This document shows positions 1-7,706 of a DNA stretch of 64,000 nt, piece by piece; within the stretch, counting starts at the first letter, position 1; the number at the start of each line of letters is the position of its first letter. The DNA is from Comamonas resistens. Its GTDB lineage: Bacteria; Pseudomonadota; Gammaproteobacteria; Burkholderiales; Burkholderiaceae_C. The translations under genes were made by a program, and so were the position numbers. The notes under the pieces were generated by a model, which had not been told where the DNA came from, did no database searches, and worked only from the letters and a program-made list of their open reading frames with translations. The stretch spans positions 62,001-126,000 of the forward strand of contig NZ_CP125947.1 of assembly GCF_030064165.1 (NCBI RefSeq), in the 5' to 3' direction.

Positions 1-279
1 GGCGAGAACATGCGCGTGCTCAAGTGGATGATCGACCGCCTGGAAGGCCAGGCCCAGGGCCAGGAAACGGCTTTTGGCATCGCCCCCCAGTACGCCGAAA
101 TCAACTGGACGGGTCTGGATTTCGATGCCGCCCAGTTCGACAGCGTGACCAATATCGACAAGGCAGCCTGGGCCGAGGAAATGAAGCTGCATGGCGAGCA
201 CTTCGACAAGCTGGCCTATCACCTGCCCAAGGCCCTGCTCGATACCAAGGCCAGGCTGGAAGAGCGACTGAGCGCCTGA
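1..279 (+). CDS. pckG: Phosphoenolpyruvate carboxykinase (GTP), C-terminal end only
   Basis: The window opens inside this gene; 92 residues and the stop remain. The reading starts G-E-N-M-R-V-L-K-W, which matches the 'GEN-RVL-W' segment near the C-terminus of GTP-dependent PEP carboxykinases, and it ends in the usual helical tail. The enzyme converts oxaloacetate to phosphoenolpyruvate at the first step of gluconeogenesis. The catalytic and GTP-binding parts lie upstream of the window, so assignment rests on the tail alone. A GC-rich repeat follows directly after the stop and an intrinsic terminator lies about 155 bp downstream. Confidence 0.85.
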   Translation, partial: GENMRVLKWMIDRLEGQAQGQETAFGIAPQYAEINWTGLDFDAAQFDSVTNIDKAAWAEEMKLHGEHFDKLAYHLPKALLDTKARLEERLSA

Positions 280-282
280 TTG

Positions 283-375
283 CTCCCCTTGAGCGGCTTT
301 GCCTAGGCGGCCCCGCCGCTTCCCCCTCTCTGGCGCTTCGCGCCGGAGGGGACGGCAGCTTCGCCGCGAGGCGGC
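283..375 (+). repeat. GC-rich dispersed repeat (family R2), copy a
   Basis: Starts with a CCCCTTGAGCGG-type segment, followed by CTAGGCGGCCCCGC, CTTCCCCCTCTCTGGCGC and a GGAGGGGACGGC segment that can fold back on it. Related copies occur at 13919, 15480, 30716, 33382, 35400 and 61868. It lies just past the pckG stop and holds no plausible gene. Confidence 0.7.
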
Positions 376-435
376 TCTTGCTGGCTGCCTCTGAGATGGG
401 CCGTGCCCGAACTGTTAACTCAGTACGAGAACAAA

Positions 436-471
436 CAAAAAGCCGCTGGCCTTATGGGCAGCGGCTTTTTT
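436..471 (+). terminator. Bidirectional intrinsic terminator
   Basis: AAAAAGCCGCTG and CAGCGGCTTTTTT form a perfect GC-rich stem with a short loop and T-runs on both strands. It sits between pckG (plus) and the convergent membrane protein at 488-931 (minus), so it can end both transcripts. Confidence 0.9.
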
Positions 472-487
472 GTGGAAGCTTCAGCGC

Positions 488-931
488 TTAGCGGCTTTGA
501 CGATCCATGGCTCGGGCCAGGTCGGCCATCAGGCGCGCATCCTGCAGAGCGGCGTTCCAGACGCGTTCATCGGCAGCGGCTTGCTGGCGGCTGCGGCTCC
601 AGCCACGATAGGCAGAGCGCAGCATCTGGATGGCGCGACGGGCAGGTGTGGAGAACAGTGCGATGGCGGCGAAAGCCATGGTCCACAGAACCATCCAGGC
701 GGTCAGCATGGGAACATTGCCCTGCAGCTCAGAGGATTCGATCCAGTGGGCAAGCACCACCACCAAGGCAGCTGCACCAGCGATCAGATAGCTCAGCAGG
801 GGCTGACGTGGATATTCCACACGACGACGGGCCGGTGCTGCGGCAGAGGCCAGACGCTCTTCTTCAGCTTGATAGATACGCACCGTACCTGGGTGCTCGA
901 CACAATAGGAGTTGTAAATAAAGTTGCTCAT
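488..931 (-). CDS. Small membrane protein of unknown function
   Basis: I do not recognise this 147-residue protein. It has a hydrophilic N-terminal part with a CVEHPGTVRIYQAEEE segment, then two hydrophobic stretches at about residues 45-64 and 75-94 that look like a transmembrane hairpin, and a basic C-terminal tail (about 95-147) rich in R, A and Q, probably cytoplasmic. The start at 931 is chosen because the longer reading to 967 only adds a short non-conserved-looking extension, and an AAAGGG stretch lies upstream of 931. It is divergent from the LysR gene at 1067, with an 18-bp palindrome between them, so the regulator may act on it. Confidence 0.6.
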   Translation of the reverse strand: MSNFIYNSYCVEHPGTVRIYQAEEERLASAAAPARRRVEYPRQPLLSYLIAGAAALVVVLAHWIESSELQGNVPMLTAWMVLWTMAFAAIALFSTPARRAIQMLRSAYRGWSRSRQQAAADERVWNAALQDARLMADLARAMDRQSR

Positions 932-987
932 GGCAGTAAACCCTTTGACCCACGCTTTTGGCGACATGCCCGGGGAATAGGTAGAAC

Positions 988-1005
988 TATAGGGATTACC
1001 CTATA
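988..1005. promoter_or_regulatory. 18-bp palindrome, candidate operator between divergent genes
   Basis: TATAGGG-ATTA-CCCTATA is a perfect 7-bp inverted repeat in the 135-bp gap between the membrane-protein gene (minus) and the LysR gene (plus). LysR-type regulators often bind a dyad with T-N11-A in such a gap, so this is a reasonable autoregulatory site. The binding protein is inferred. Confidence 0.5.
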
Positions 1006-1066
1006 TTCATTCAAATTTATATTTTGAATCTGTAGCATTCATGCTGGTGATGTATTGGAGAAAGTC

Positions 1067-2047
1067 ATGCCCTTGAACTTCCGCTCGCTGGATCTCAATC
1101 TGCTGCGTGTGTTCGATGAGGTCATGTCCGAGCGCAGCCTGACCAGGGCCGCTCACAAGCTCAACATCACCCAGCCAGCCGTCAGCAATGCCATGCGCCG
1201 CCTGCGCGAGGTGCTGGGCGATGAGCTGCTGGTACGCCAGGGTCAGGGCGTGGAGCCCACGCCGCGTGCGCAGGTTCTGTGGCCGGTGGTCAGAGAGGCC
1301 ATGCAGCAGCTGGAGGGTGTGCTGGCCCCCGATGACTTCAACCCCGCGACGGCCGATACCACCTTTGTGATCGCCATGGCTGACGCCACGGCGGCCACGC
1401 TGATCCCGCCGCTATATCCCATTCTTGAAAAAGAAGCCCCGGGCATCAGCGTGCGCTTGTTGCCGCTGACCACGCGCGATCCGCGCCCGCTGCTGGACGA
1501 CGGCCAGGCCGACATGGCCGTGGGCTATTTCCCCGCCGTGCTGGCCGATCTGACGGCCCGTGCCCAGGCCGGTGCACTGGTGGCCTTCGACAGCCGCCGT
1601 CTGTACGAAGGTGAATACCTGTGTGTGATGCGCAAGGGCCACCCGCTGGAGCATGTGCCACTCACGCTGGACAACTACTGCGCGGAGCGCCATATGCTTG
1701 TGAGCTTTTCGGGCCGGTCTTTCGGCTTCATCGATGAAGCCTTGGCCTCGCTGGGCCGTTCGCGTGATGTGGTGCTCACGGTCAACCAGTTCTTCACGGC
1801 CGCGCGCGTGGTGATCAACTCCGATCTGCTGACCATCTTGCCGCGCCACTTCGTGCCCGTGACGGGCATGCAGGAGCAGCTGGTGCTGCGCGAGCTGCCG
1901 TTTGACGTCACGCCCGTGCATGTGGACGCGCTGTGGCGCCGCCGCGGCCCGCATCCCCAGGCCTATGACTGGCTGCTCAGGACGCTGACGCGGGCGGCGG
2001 AAATCACTTTTGCCGACGGCACGGCCCAGGTGGCCTTGCCTGGCTGA
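1067..2047 (+). CDS. LysR-family transcriptional regulator
   Basis: A 326-residue LysR-type regulator. The N-terminal winged helix-turn-helix (about residues 1-62) reads LDLNLLRVFDEVMSERSLTRAAHKLNITQPAVSNAMRRLRE, typical of the family, and a two-lobe effector-binding domain follows (about 90-300). The N-terminus resembles the NodD/LinR/SyrM-like subgroup (RSLDLNLL), but the ligand cannot be told from sequence. I chose ATG 1067 because GGAGA sits 6 nt upstream; an in-frame TTG at 1055 would add four residues with no better ribosome site. Its target is not obvious: the neighbours are a divergent membrane protein and a downstream phosphoesterase. Confidence 0.88.
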   Translation: MPLNFRSLDLNLLRVFDEVMSERSLTRAAHKLNITQPAVSNAMRRLREVLGDELLVRQGQGVEPTPRAQVLWPVVREAMQQLEGVLAPDDFNPATADTTFVIAMADATAATLIPPLYPILEKEAPGISVRLLPLTTRDPRPLLDDGQADMAVGYFPAVLADLTARAQAGALVAFDSRRLYEGEYLCVMRKGHPLEHVPLTLDNYCAERHMLVSFSGRSFGFIDEALASLGRSRDVVLTVNQFFTAARVVINSDLLTILPRHFVPVTGMQEQLVLRELPFDVTPVHVDALWRRRGPHPQAYDWLLRTLTRAAEITFADGTAQVALPG

Positions 2048-2056
2048 ACAAACACG

Positions 2057-2131
2057 ATTGAGGCAAGGCAGGTTCAGGCAAGCGCTTTGCCGCGAGGCAG
2101 CGGTTGTTGCCACATCCGTGCTTGCGCAAGT
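2057..2131 (+). repeat. Palindrome-ended repeat (family R1), degenerate copy
   Basis: Aligns with the 74-bp R1 repeats: the core CAGGTTCAGGCAAG and the right end CTTGCGCAAGTCCT are clear, while the left end has decayed to ATTGAGGCAAGG. It fills most of the space between the LysR and phosphoesterase genes. Confidence 0.65.
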
Positions 2132-2148
2132 CCTAATAAACTGAGGGC

Positions 2149-3027
2149 ATGAAGATCCAGTTGCTGTCCGACCTGCACCTTGAAGTCCATCCCCAATTCG
2201 TGGCCGAGCCGGCTGCCGGTGCCGACCTGCTGGTGCTGGCCGGCGATATCGGCTCCTACCAGAGCAACTCGCAGGTTCAGGGCGAGTACTTCGGGCTGGA
2301 GCGTTTCTCGCCACTGCCCCAGTACGCCAACTGGCCCACGCCGGTGCTGTTCGTGCCCGGCAACCACGAATACGACATGCAGGATTTTGATGAAGCCCGC
2401 CTGCGCCTGCAGCGTGCCTGCGATCAGTTGGGCCTGATCTGGCTGGACCGCGAAACCGTGGTCATGGACGGCGTGCGCTTTATCGGTACCACGCTGTGGA
2501 GCGACTTCGATGCCATGGCCATGCACGAGGGCGTGACCGACCTCACCCGCTTGCACCAGCTGCGCGAGAAAGCGTTTCGTGCGGCCAACTTCTATTTGCA
2601 GAAGACCGGCGGCACGCGCCATGGCGAGCCATTTCTGGCCGAGCCCATGCGCGAGGAAAGCATGCTCTGCCAGGACTGGCTGCGCGCCGCGTTGCAGCAG
2701 CCTTTCGACGGCTCCACGGTGGCCGTGACCCACTTTGCGCCCAGCCTGCGCAGCGCCGACCCACGCTATGGTCTGGTGCCGGGAACGGCGGGCTTTTGCA
2801 ACGTCATGGACGACTGTCTGCCCTATGCCGACCTGTGGCTGCACGGCCATCTGCACTGCGCCAGCGATTACATCGCCCGCGGCCGACGCGAAGATGGCAG
2901 CGGCTGGCAATGCCGTGTGGTGGCCAACCCCCTCGGTTATGCGCGCAAGGGCGAGCAGCTGCAGTTTCAGCCCGCATCCACCATTGACTTGAGGCAAGTC
3001 AAGACGCAAGCTGCGGCAAGTCATTAG
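2149..3027 (+). CDS. Calcineurin-like metallophosphoesterase
   Basis: A 292-residue binuclear-metal phosphoesterase. The family motifs appear in order: SDLHLE (D8, H10), AGDIG (D33), GNHE (N71-E73), a THFAPS segment in the second half and a C-terminal GHLHC that supplies the last metal ligands. Such enzymes hydrolyse phosphomonoesters or diesters; the substrate is not predictable here. There is no signal peptide, so it should be cytoplasmic. GAGGG lies just before the ATG. The next gene, a universal stress protein, starts 29 bp downstream with its own strong ribosome site, so the two may be co-transcribed. Confidence 0.88.
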   Translation: MKIQLLSDLHLEVHPQFVAEPAAGADLLVLAGDIGSYQSNSQVQGEYFGLERFSPLPQYANWPTPVLFVPGNHEYDMQDFDEARLRLQRACDQLGLIWLDRETVVMDGVRFIGTTLWSDFDAMAMHEGVTDLTRLHQLREKAFRAANFYLQKTGGTRHGEPFLAEPMREESMLCQDWLRAALQQPFDGSTVAVTHFAPSLRSADPRYGLVPGTAGFCNVMDDCLPYADLWLHGHLHCASDYIARGRREDGSGWQCRVVANPLGYARKGEQLQFQPASTIDLRQVKTQAAASH

Positions 3028-3056
3028 TCTTGAAACATCGACAAGGAGGATCCGAG

Positions 3057-3479
3057 ATGAAGATTTTGTTGGCCGTTGACGGCAGTGCCTACACCCAGAA
3101 GATGCTGGCCTATCTGACCTCGCATCAGGAGATGCTGGGCACGGGTCACGAGTACACCATCATCACCGTGCAGCCGCTGCTGCCGCCCCGTGCACGCGCT
3201 GCGCTGGGCAGGGATGTGGTGGAGCAGTATTACGACGAAGAATCGACCAAGATTCTGCAGCCCGTGCAGGAATTCCTGAACGGGCGTGGCGTGCAAGTGC
3301 AGAGCATCAGCAAGGTTGGCCCGATTGCCGACACCATCATCAAGGAAGCGCAGGACGGCAAGTTCGACCTCATCGCCATGGGCACCCATGGCCATGGTGC
3401 GCTGGGCCGCCTGGTCATGGGCTCGGTCAGCTCGCAGGTGCTGGCTGGCTGCACGATTCCTGTTCTGCTGATTCGCTAA
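3057..3479 (+). CDS. Universal stress protein (UspA family)
   Basis: A single-domain Usp of 140 residues. It begins MKILLAVDGSAYTQKML with the usual first-strand VDGS, and ends with GTHGHGALGRLVMGSVS, the G-x2-G-x9-G-S/T nucleotide-binding signature, so it probably belongs to the ATP-binding branch. These cytoplasmic proteins accumulate in stress or growth arrest. AGGAGG lies about 8 nt before the ATG at 3057, which decides the start; an upstream TTG at 3030 is less likely. It is followed by two repeat elements and a terminator. Confidence 0.92.
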   Translation: MKILLAVDGSAYTQKMLAYLTSHQEMLGTGHEYTIITVQPLLPPRARAALGRDVVEQYYDEESTKILQPVQEFLNGRGVQVQSISKVGPIADTIIKEAQDGKFDLIAMGTHGHGALGRLVMGSVSSQVLAGCTIPVLLIR

Positions 3480-3483
3480 AAAA

Positions 3484-3505
3484 TCCATAGCTGCCTGCGC
3501 TTGAT
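3484..3505 (+). repeat. Short TAGCTGC-type repeat (family R3)
   Basis: CCATAGCTGCCTGCGCTTGAT directly after the uspA-like stop. The same core (GATAGCTGCyngCGCTTGAT) recurs at about ten intergenic sites in the window in both orientations. Confidence 0.65.
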
Positions 3506-3579
3506 ACGTCTTGATATCAGCAAGCAATCAACTTGAGATCATGGATGAATGAGCGTGTGCAGCTACAAAAATCAATACG

Positions 3580-3653
3580 ACTTACGCAAATCAGGTCCAG
3601 GCAAGACGTTTGTCCTATGGGCATGCCTCTTGCGCATCCTTGTTTGCGTAAGT
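3580..3653 (+). repeat. Palindrome-ended 74-bp repeat (family R1)
   Basis: Starts ACTTACGCAAA and ends TTTGCGTAAGT, an exact 11-bp terminal inverted repeat, with the core CAGG-CCAGGCAAGACGTTTG between. It has the same 74-bp length as the copies at 7605 and 25379. No coding potential. Confidence 0.85.
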
Positions 3654-3690
3654 CCTGATCAAGATACCTCCGTTTGATTTGACACTTCCC

Positions 3691-3718
3691 GGCCGTGCCT
3701 TGCAGCACGGCCTTTTTT
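3691..3718 (+). terminator. Intrinsic terminator after the universal stress gene
   Basis: GGCCGTGC and GCACGGCC form an 8-bp GC stem followed by six T on the plus strand. It ends rightward transcription just before the convergent argP-like gene. Confidence 0.88.
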
Positions 3719-3727
3719 CTGGGCAGC

Positions 3728-4642
3728 TCAGCCGGCGTCCAGCAGCTCCCGTGCCTTGCCCTGCAGTGCCTGGCTCACACGCGCCAGCACGCGCGACTCC
3801 AGATTCCAGCAATGCCAGAACAGCGCAATGGCCAGCGCATGGCCGGGTGCGACATCGACCAGATCGCCGCTCTCCAGCGCAGGCTGTGCCAGCAACCGGG
3901 GCAGCACGCCCACGCCCCAGCCTGCGCGTACGGCACGTACCTGGGCCTCGCAACTGGGCAGCAGAATCTGGTGCTGCAGCGACACATTGCGCAGACCCAG
4001 GCAGCGCGCCACGAACTCGGCCTGCATATCGTCCTTGCGGTTGAACGAGAGATAGGGCAGCTGGTTGAAGTTCTTGCGTGTCAGCCCCTGCGGCAGCCTG
4101 TCACGAGCGAAGTCGCAAGCGGCAACGGCCACATAGCGCATGGCGCCCAAAGGCTGCACCGTGCAGCCGCGCATGGCCTGGCTCAGCGTGGTCACGCAGC
4201 CCATGACCTGACCCGATCTCAGCAGCTCCTGCGTGAAGTCCTGGTCATCGACCACCACCTCCAGCGGCAGGCCGCCGCGTACCAGTTCGTCGAGAGCCGT
4301 CATGGCCCAGGTGGCAATGCTGTCGGCATTGATGGCGATGGAGACGATTTCTCCGGCCAGACTTTGCCCGGTCTGCGGTGCCAGCTCCTGCAACTCATGT
4401 GCGAGATCGGCGCGCAGCAGGCGCAGCTGCTTGGCATGTTTGAGCAGCAGGCGGCCGGCACTCGTGGGCTTGACGGGGCGCGTGCGTTCCACCAGCACCG
4501 AGCCCACCTGTGCCTCCAGCGAGCGCAGGCGCTGGGACACGGCCGACTGGGTGATGTGCAGCTTTTGCGCGGCACGCTCGAAGCCGCCTTCTTCGACGAT
4601 GGCCGCCAGGCATTCCAGTGCAGCAGGGTCCCAGGAGTGCAT
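3728..4642 (-). CDS. ArgP-like LysR-family regulator
   Basis: A 304-residue LysR protein. The helix-turn-helix region reads ALECLAAIVEEGGFERAAQKLHITQSAVSQRLRSLEAQVGSVLVERTRP, close to the ArgP/IciA subfamily, which controls amino-acid export or arginine/lysine-linked genes, often in response to lysine or arginine. The effector domain follows (about 90-295). It is divergent from dadA, with 83 bp between the two starts, so control of D-amino-acid catabolism is a reasonable guess. ArgP homologues usually sit beside the exporter gene lysE or argO; that gene is absent here, so the target may differ. Confidence 0.82.
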   Translation of the reverse strand: MHSWDPAALECLAAIVEEGGFERAAQKLHITQSAVSQRLRSLEAQVGSVLVERTRPVKPTSAGRLLLKHAKQLRLLRADLAHELQELAPQTGQSLAGEIVSIAINADSIATWAMTALDELVRGGLPLEVVVDDQDFTQELLRSGQVMGCVTTLSQAMRGCTVQPLGAMRYVAVAACDFARDRLPQGLTRKNFNQLPYLSFNRKDDMQAEFVARCLGLRNVSLQHQILLPSCEAQVRAVRAGWGVGVLPRLLAQPALESGDLVDVAPGHALAIALFWHCWNLESRVLARVSQALQGKARELLDAG

Positions 4643-4725
4643 GAGAAATCATTAGCAAAACTGATGAAACTGCTGAAAATTTAATGATGCTTTTGGTTGT
4701 CCGCAAGAGTGCAGACACTGGGCGC

Positions 4726-6060
4726 ATGAACATCATCGTCCTCGGCGCCGGCATCATCGGCATCAGCACCGCCTGGCATCTGCGCGAGCGCGGCCATCAA
4801 GTCACCGTGGTGGACCGCCAGGCCGGCCCTGCGCTGGAGACCAGCTTTGCCAATGGCGCGCAGATCTCCGTGAGCTACTGCGAACCCTGGGCCAATCGCC
4901 AGGCGCCATGGAAGGCGCTCAAGTGGATGTTCGACAAAGAGGCTCCGCTGCTGTTTCGTCCCCAGCTCGACCCTGCGCAATGGCGCTGGTGTCTGCAGTT
5001 CCTCGCTCAGTGCAACGACAAGGCGTTTGCGCGCAATGTGCAGCAGATCGTGGCGCTGGGTGCCTACAGCCATGCGGCGCTCAAGGATGTGGTGAGAAAG
5101 ACCGGCATGGAGTTTCAGCGGCTGGAGCGCGGCATCGCCCATTTCTACAGCAGCCAGCAGGCGTTTGATGAAGCCGCGGAAGGCGTGGAACTGATGCGCC
5201 GGTATGGCGTGCAGCGCCGCCTGGTAAGCCGCGAAGAGCTGCTGAAGATCGAGCCCGCATTCACGCCCTATGCCGACCATATTGCGGGTGGCACTTTCAC
5301 TGAAACCGATGAAAGCGGTGACGCGCGCATCTTCACCGAGAAGCTGGCCCAGCTCTGTGCCGGTGCGGGTGTGGATTTCCTCTATCAGCAGGATATTCTG
5401 AGCCTGCAGCCCGCACGCAGCGGCAAGCCTGCCAGTGTGCAGATCCGCTCCACCACCGGCGGTGCAGCACGCATGCTGAGTGCCGATGCGGTGGTCGTGG
5501 CCTGCGGCTCCTACACGCCCTTGCTGCTGGCGCCGCTGGGTGTGAAAGCACCGATCTACCCTGGCAAGGGCTATAGCGCTACTCTGCCTTTGCTGCAGCC
5601 TGACAAGGCCCCTGTGGTTTCGAGCATCGACGACAGTCGCAAGGTTGCCATGAGCCGCCTGGGCGACCATCTGCGCGTGGCCGGCACGATAGAGCTGGGC
5701 GGTTTTGACATGCGTCTCGATACATCGACGGCACGTGCGCGCTGCGAGATGCTGGTCCGGCGCGTGGAAGAGCTGATGCCCGGTGTCTGCGATACGCGCC
5801 TGCCCGAAGAGGGCGGCGACCCGCAATTCTGGTGCGGCCTGCGTCCCGCCACGCCCACCAATATCCCCTGCATCGGCGTCACGCAGGCACAGGGTATCTG
5901 GATCAATGCAGGACATGGGACGCTGGGCTGGACCCATGGCGCGGGCTCCGGCAAGGCCATGGCGGCGCTGATCAGCGGCGAGCAGCCGGCGCTGGACTTC
6001 GGCTTCTGGGGACAATCACCCAAACACGCTGCGATTCGTCCTGTAAGCGTGTCTGCATGA
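4726..6060 (+). CDS. dadA: D-amino-acid dehydrogenase, small subunit
   Basis: A 444-residue FAD-dependent oxidoreductase of the DAO family. The N-terminus MNIIVLGAGIIGISTAWHLRERGHQVTVVDR is the GxGxxG Rossmann motif with the acidic ribose-binding residue. FANGAQISVSYCEPWA and the C-terminal WCGLRPATPTNIPCIG and NAGHGTLGWTHGAGSGK are characteristic of DadA. It oxidatively deaminates D-amino acids such as D-alanine at the inner membrane and feeds electrons to the respiratory chain. The start at 4726 gives the usual family length; an upstream ATG at 4684 adds 14 unlikely residues. No alanine racemase gene (dadX) is adjacent. Confidence 0.92.
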   Translation: MNIIVLGAGIIGISTAWHLRERGHQVTVVDRQAGPALETSFANGAQISVSYCEPWANRQAPWKALKWMFDKEAPLLFRPQLDPAQWRWCLQFLAQCNDKAFARNVQQIVALGAYSHAALKDVVRKTGMEFQRLERGIAHFYSSQQAFDEAAEGVELMRRYGVQRRLVSREELLKIEPAFTPYADHIAGGTFTETDESGDARIFTEKLAQLCAGAGVDFLYQQDILSLQPARSGKPASVQIRSTTGGAARMLSADAVVVACGSYTPLLLAPLGVKAPIYPGKGYSATLPLLQPDKAPVVSSIDDSRKVAMSRLGDHLRVAGTIELGGFDMRLDTSTARARCEMLVRRVEELMPGVCDTRLPEEGGDPQFWCGLRPATPTNIPCIGVTQAQGIWINAGHGTLGWTHGAGSGKAMAALISGEQPALDFGFWGQSPKHAAIRPVSVSA

Positions 6061-6071
6061 GGCTGTAACAA

Positions 6072-6090
6072 TGCACGCGATTTGCGTGCA
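6072..6090. promoter_or_regulatory. Inverted repeat downstream of dadA
   Basis: TGCACGC-GATTT-GCGTGCA is a perfect 7-bp dyad 11 bp after the dadA stop and about 70 bp before hpaG1. There is no T-run, so it is a weak terminator at best; it may be an operator for the hpa operon. Confidence 0.4.
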
Positions 6091-6108
6091 AACCCTGATC
6101 CGCAGCGG

Positions 6109-6138
6109 TTGACGAGGTGGCGTGGTGAGCATGAAAAT
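6109..6138 (+). promoter_or_regulatory. Candidate sigma-70 promoter of the hpa operon
   Basis: TTGACG, an 18-bp spacer and GAAAAT lie 25 bp before the hpaG1 start. An AT-rich segment with GTTAAC follows and could be part of an HpaR operator. The match is moderate and visual only. Confidence 0.35.
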
Positions 6139-6162
6139 TACCACGTTAACTAAAAATCAACC

Positions 6163-6831
6163 ATGCAGATTCAACCATTTCTCCTGAGTGACGATCTGCC
6201 GCTTGGCACGGTCTACGGCGCGCTGCTCAATGACCGCGCCACGGTGCAGCGTCTTGCGCCCCAGTTCGACAGTGCGCCCTACAAGGCTGCGCCCAGGGCG
6301 CCGGTGCTCTACATCAAGCCGCGCAATACCTTTGCATCCGATGGCGCGGCTGTTGCCACGCCTGCAGAGCTGCGTATCGATGCCACCATCGGTCTGGTGA
6401 TTGGAGAAAAGGCGAACAGAGTCACCGCCGATCAGGCCCTCAAACATGTGGCCGGCTTTGTACTGGCCAGCGACCTGACACTGCCCCACGACAACTACTA
6501 TCGCCCGGCCATCCGCCAGCGTGACCGCGATGGTTTTCTGCCCCTGAGCGCGCTGCTCCAGGGCGATGCCGGCTTTGACCCGGACAAGGCCACGCTGAGC
6601 ATTTCCGTCAATGGCAGGCCGGTGTACGAGCGCAGCTTTGCCACACTGGTGCGCCCTGCCGCGCAACTGATTGCCGATGTGACGGAATTCATGACCCTGG
6701 CCGTTGGCGATGTGCTGCTGCTGGGGCCGGGCGAAGCTTCGCCCGTGGCGCGTGCAGGCGATCAGGTTCACATCACCGTGCCCGGTCTGGGCGAGTTGCG
6801 CCACAGCGTGGCCGAGGAGAAGCTGGCATGA
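6163..6831 (+). CDS. hpaG1: Homoprotocatechuate pathway isomerase/decarboxylase, HpaG1 half
   Basis: A 222-residue member of the fumarylacetoacetate hydrolase family. It corresponds to the N-terminal half of the two-domain enterobacterial HpaG. Recognisable stretches are LPLGTVYGALLND, VLYIKPRNTF and IGLVIGEKANRV. Together with HpaG2 it would decarboxylate 5-oxopent-3-ene-1,2,5-tricarboxylate and isomerise the product in homoprotocatechuate breakdown. Its stop overlaps the hpaG2 start by 4 nt, so translation is likely coupled. Here the enzyme is encoded as two subunits rather than one fused chain. Confidence 0.85.
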   Translation: MQIQPFLLSDDLPLGTVYGALLNDRATVQRLAPQFDSAPYKAAPRAPVLYIKPRNTFASDGAAVATPAELRIDATIGLVIGEKANRVTADQALKHVAGFVLASDLTLPHDNYYRPAIRQRDRDGFLPLSALLQGDAGFDPDKATLSISVNGRPVYERSFATLVRPAAQLIADVTEFMTLAVGDVLLLGPGEASPVARAGDQVHITVPGLGELRHSVAEEKLA

Positions 6832-7592
6832 AGCACGGACGAGTGATCTACCAGGGCCGGCAACTGGCGGTGACCGAAAGCAGTGATGGCCGCGTGCAGC
6901 TGCCAGACGGAAAAGTGGTTGCCGAAACCGAGGTGCAATGGCTGCCGCCCATGGAGTTCGGCACCATCTTTGCGCTGGGCCTCAACTATGCCGACCACGC
7001 CAAGGAAATCGCCTTCAACAAGGCACCCGAGGAGCCACTGGTTTTCCTCAAGGGCCCGAACACGCTGAACGGCCACCGTGGCCACACACGTCGCCCTGCC
7101 GACGTGAGCTATATGCACTTCGAATGCGAGCTGGGCGTGGTGATCGGCAAGCGCTGTCGCAATGTGCAAAAGCAGGACGCATATAGCGTGGTCGCAGGCT
7201 ATGTGACGGCCAATGACTATGCGATACGCGACTATCTCGAGAACTTCTATCGTCCCAATCTGCGCGTGAAAAACCGCGATGGCGCTACGCCCGTGGGGCC
7301 CTGGTTTGTCGATGCGGCCGATATTGCCGACCCCATGAATCTGCGTCTGCGCAGCTGGGTCAACGGCGAGCTCAAGCAGGACGGAAATACGCGTGACATG
7401 GTTCACGACATACCGTCGCTGATTGCCCATCTGTCGAGCTTCATGACACTCAATCCTGGCGATCTGATTCTGACCGGCACGCCCGACGGCGTGGCCGATT
7501 CCAAGGTGGGCGACGAGATCGTGACCGAGATTGAAGGCGTGGGCCGGCTTGTCAATTTCATGGGCGGCGAGGAACTTTTGGCACAGGCCTGA
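6828..7592 (+). CDS. hpaG2: Homoprotocatechuate pathway isomerase/decarboxylase, HpaG2 half
   Basis: A 254-residue fumarylacetoacetate hydrolase-family protein matching the C-terminal domain of HpaG. It carries FALGLNYADHAKE, PEEPLVFLKGPNT, FECELGVVIGKR (metal ligands), VAGYVTANDYAIRD, the CHMI-type DGATPVGPWFV and LTGTPDGVA. It should act with HpaG1 as the decarboxylase/isomerase of the pathway. It begins within the last codons of hpaG1 (ATGA overlap). An R1 repeat lies between it and hpaE. Confidence 0.9.
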   Translation: MKHGRVIYQGRQLAVTESSDGRVQLPDGKVVAETEVQWLPPMEFGTIFALGLNYADHAKEIAFNKAPEEPLVFLKGPNTLNGHRGHTRRPADVSYMHFECELGVVIGKRCRNVQKQDAYSVVAGYVTANDYAIRDYLENFYRPNLRVKNRDGATPVGPWFVDAADIADPMNLRLRSWVNGELKQDGNTRDMVHDIPSLIAHLSSFMTLNPGDLILTGTPDGVADSKVGDEIVTEIEGVGRLVNFMGGEELLAQA

Positions 7593-7604
7593 AGCACAGA
7601 TACG

Positions 7605-7678
7605 ACTTACGCAAATCAGGTTCAGGCAAGACGTTTGCCCCATGGGATATGCCTTGTCGCATCCTTGTTTGCGTAAGT
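7605..7678 (+). repeat. Palindrome-ended 74-bp repeat (family R1) inside the hpa operon
   Basis: Begins ACTTACGCAAATCAGGTTCAGG and ends TTTGCGTAAGT. It is nearly identical in length and sequence to the copy at 3580. It sits between hpaG2 and hpaE, where its closing 11-bp stem would form in the operon mRNA. Confidence 0.88.
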
Positions 7679-7706
7679 CCTGACAGAGATTGCAGGAGAA
7701 AACATC

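Noticed and set aside
6163..7592. hpaG1/hpaG2 as one gene broken by a frameshift
   Set aside because: Each part is a complete family domain with its own start, and the 4-nt ATGA overlap is a normal coupling arrangement. Two-gene HpaG is known.
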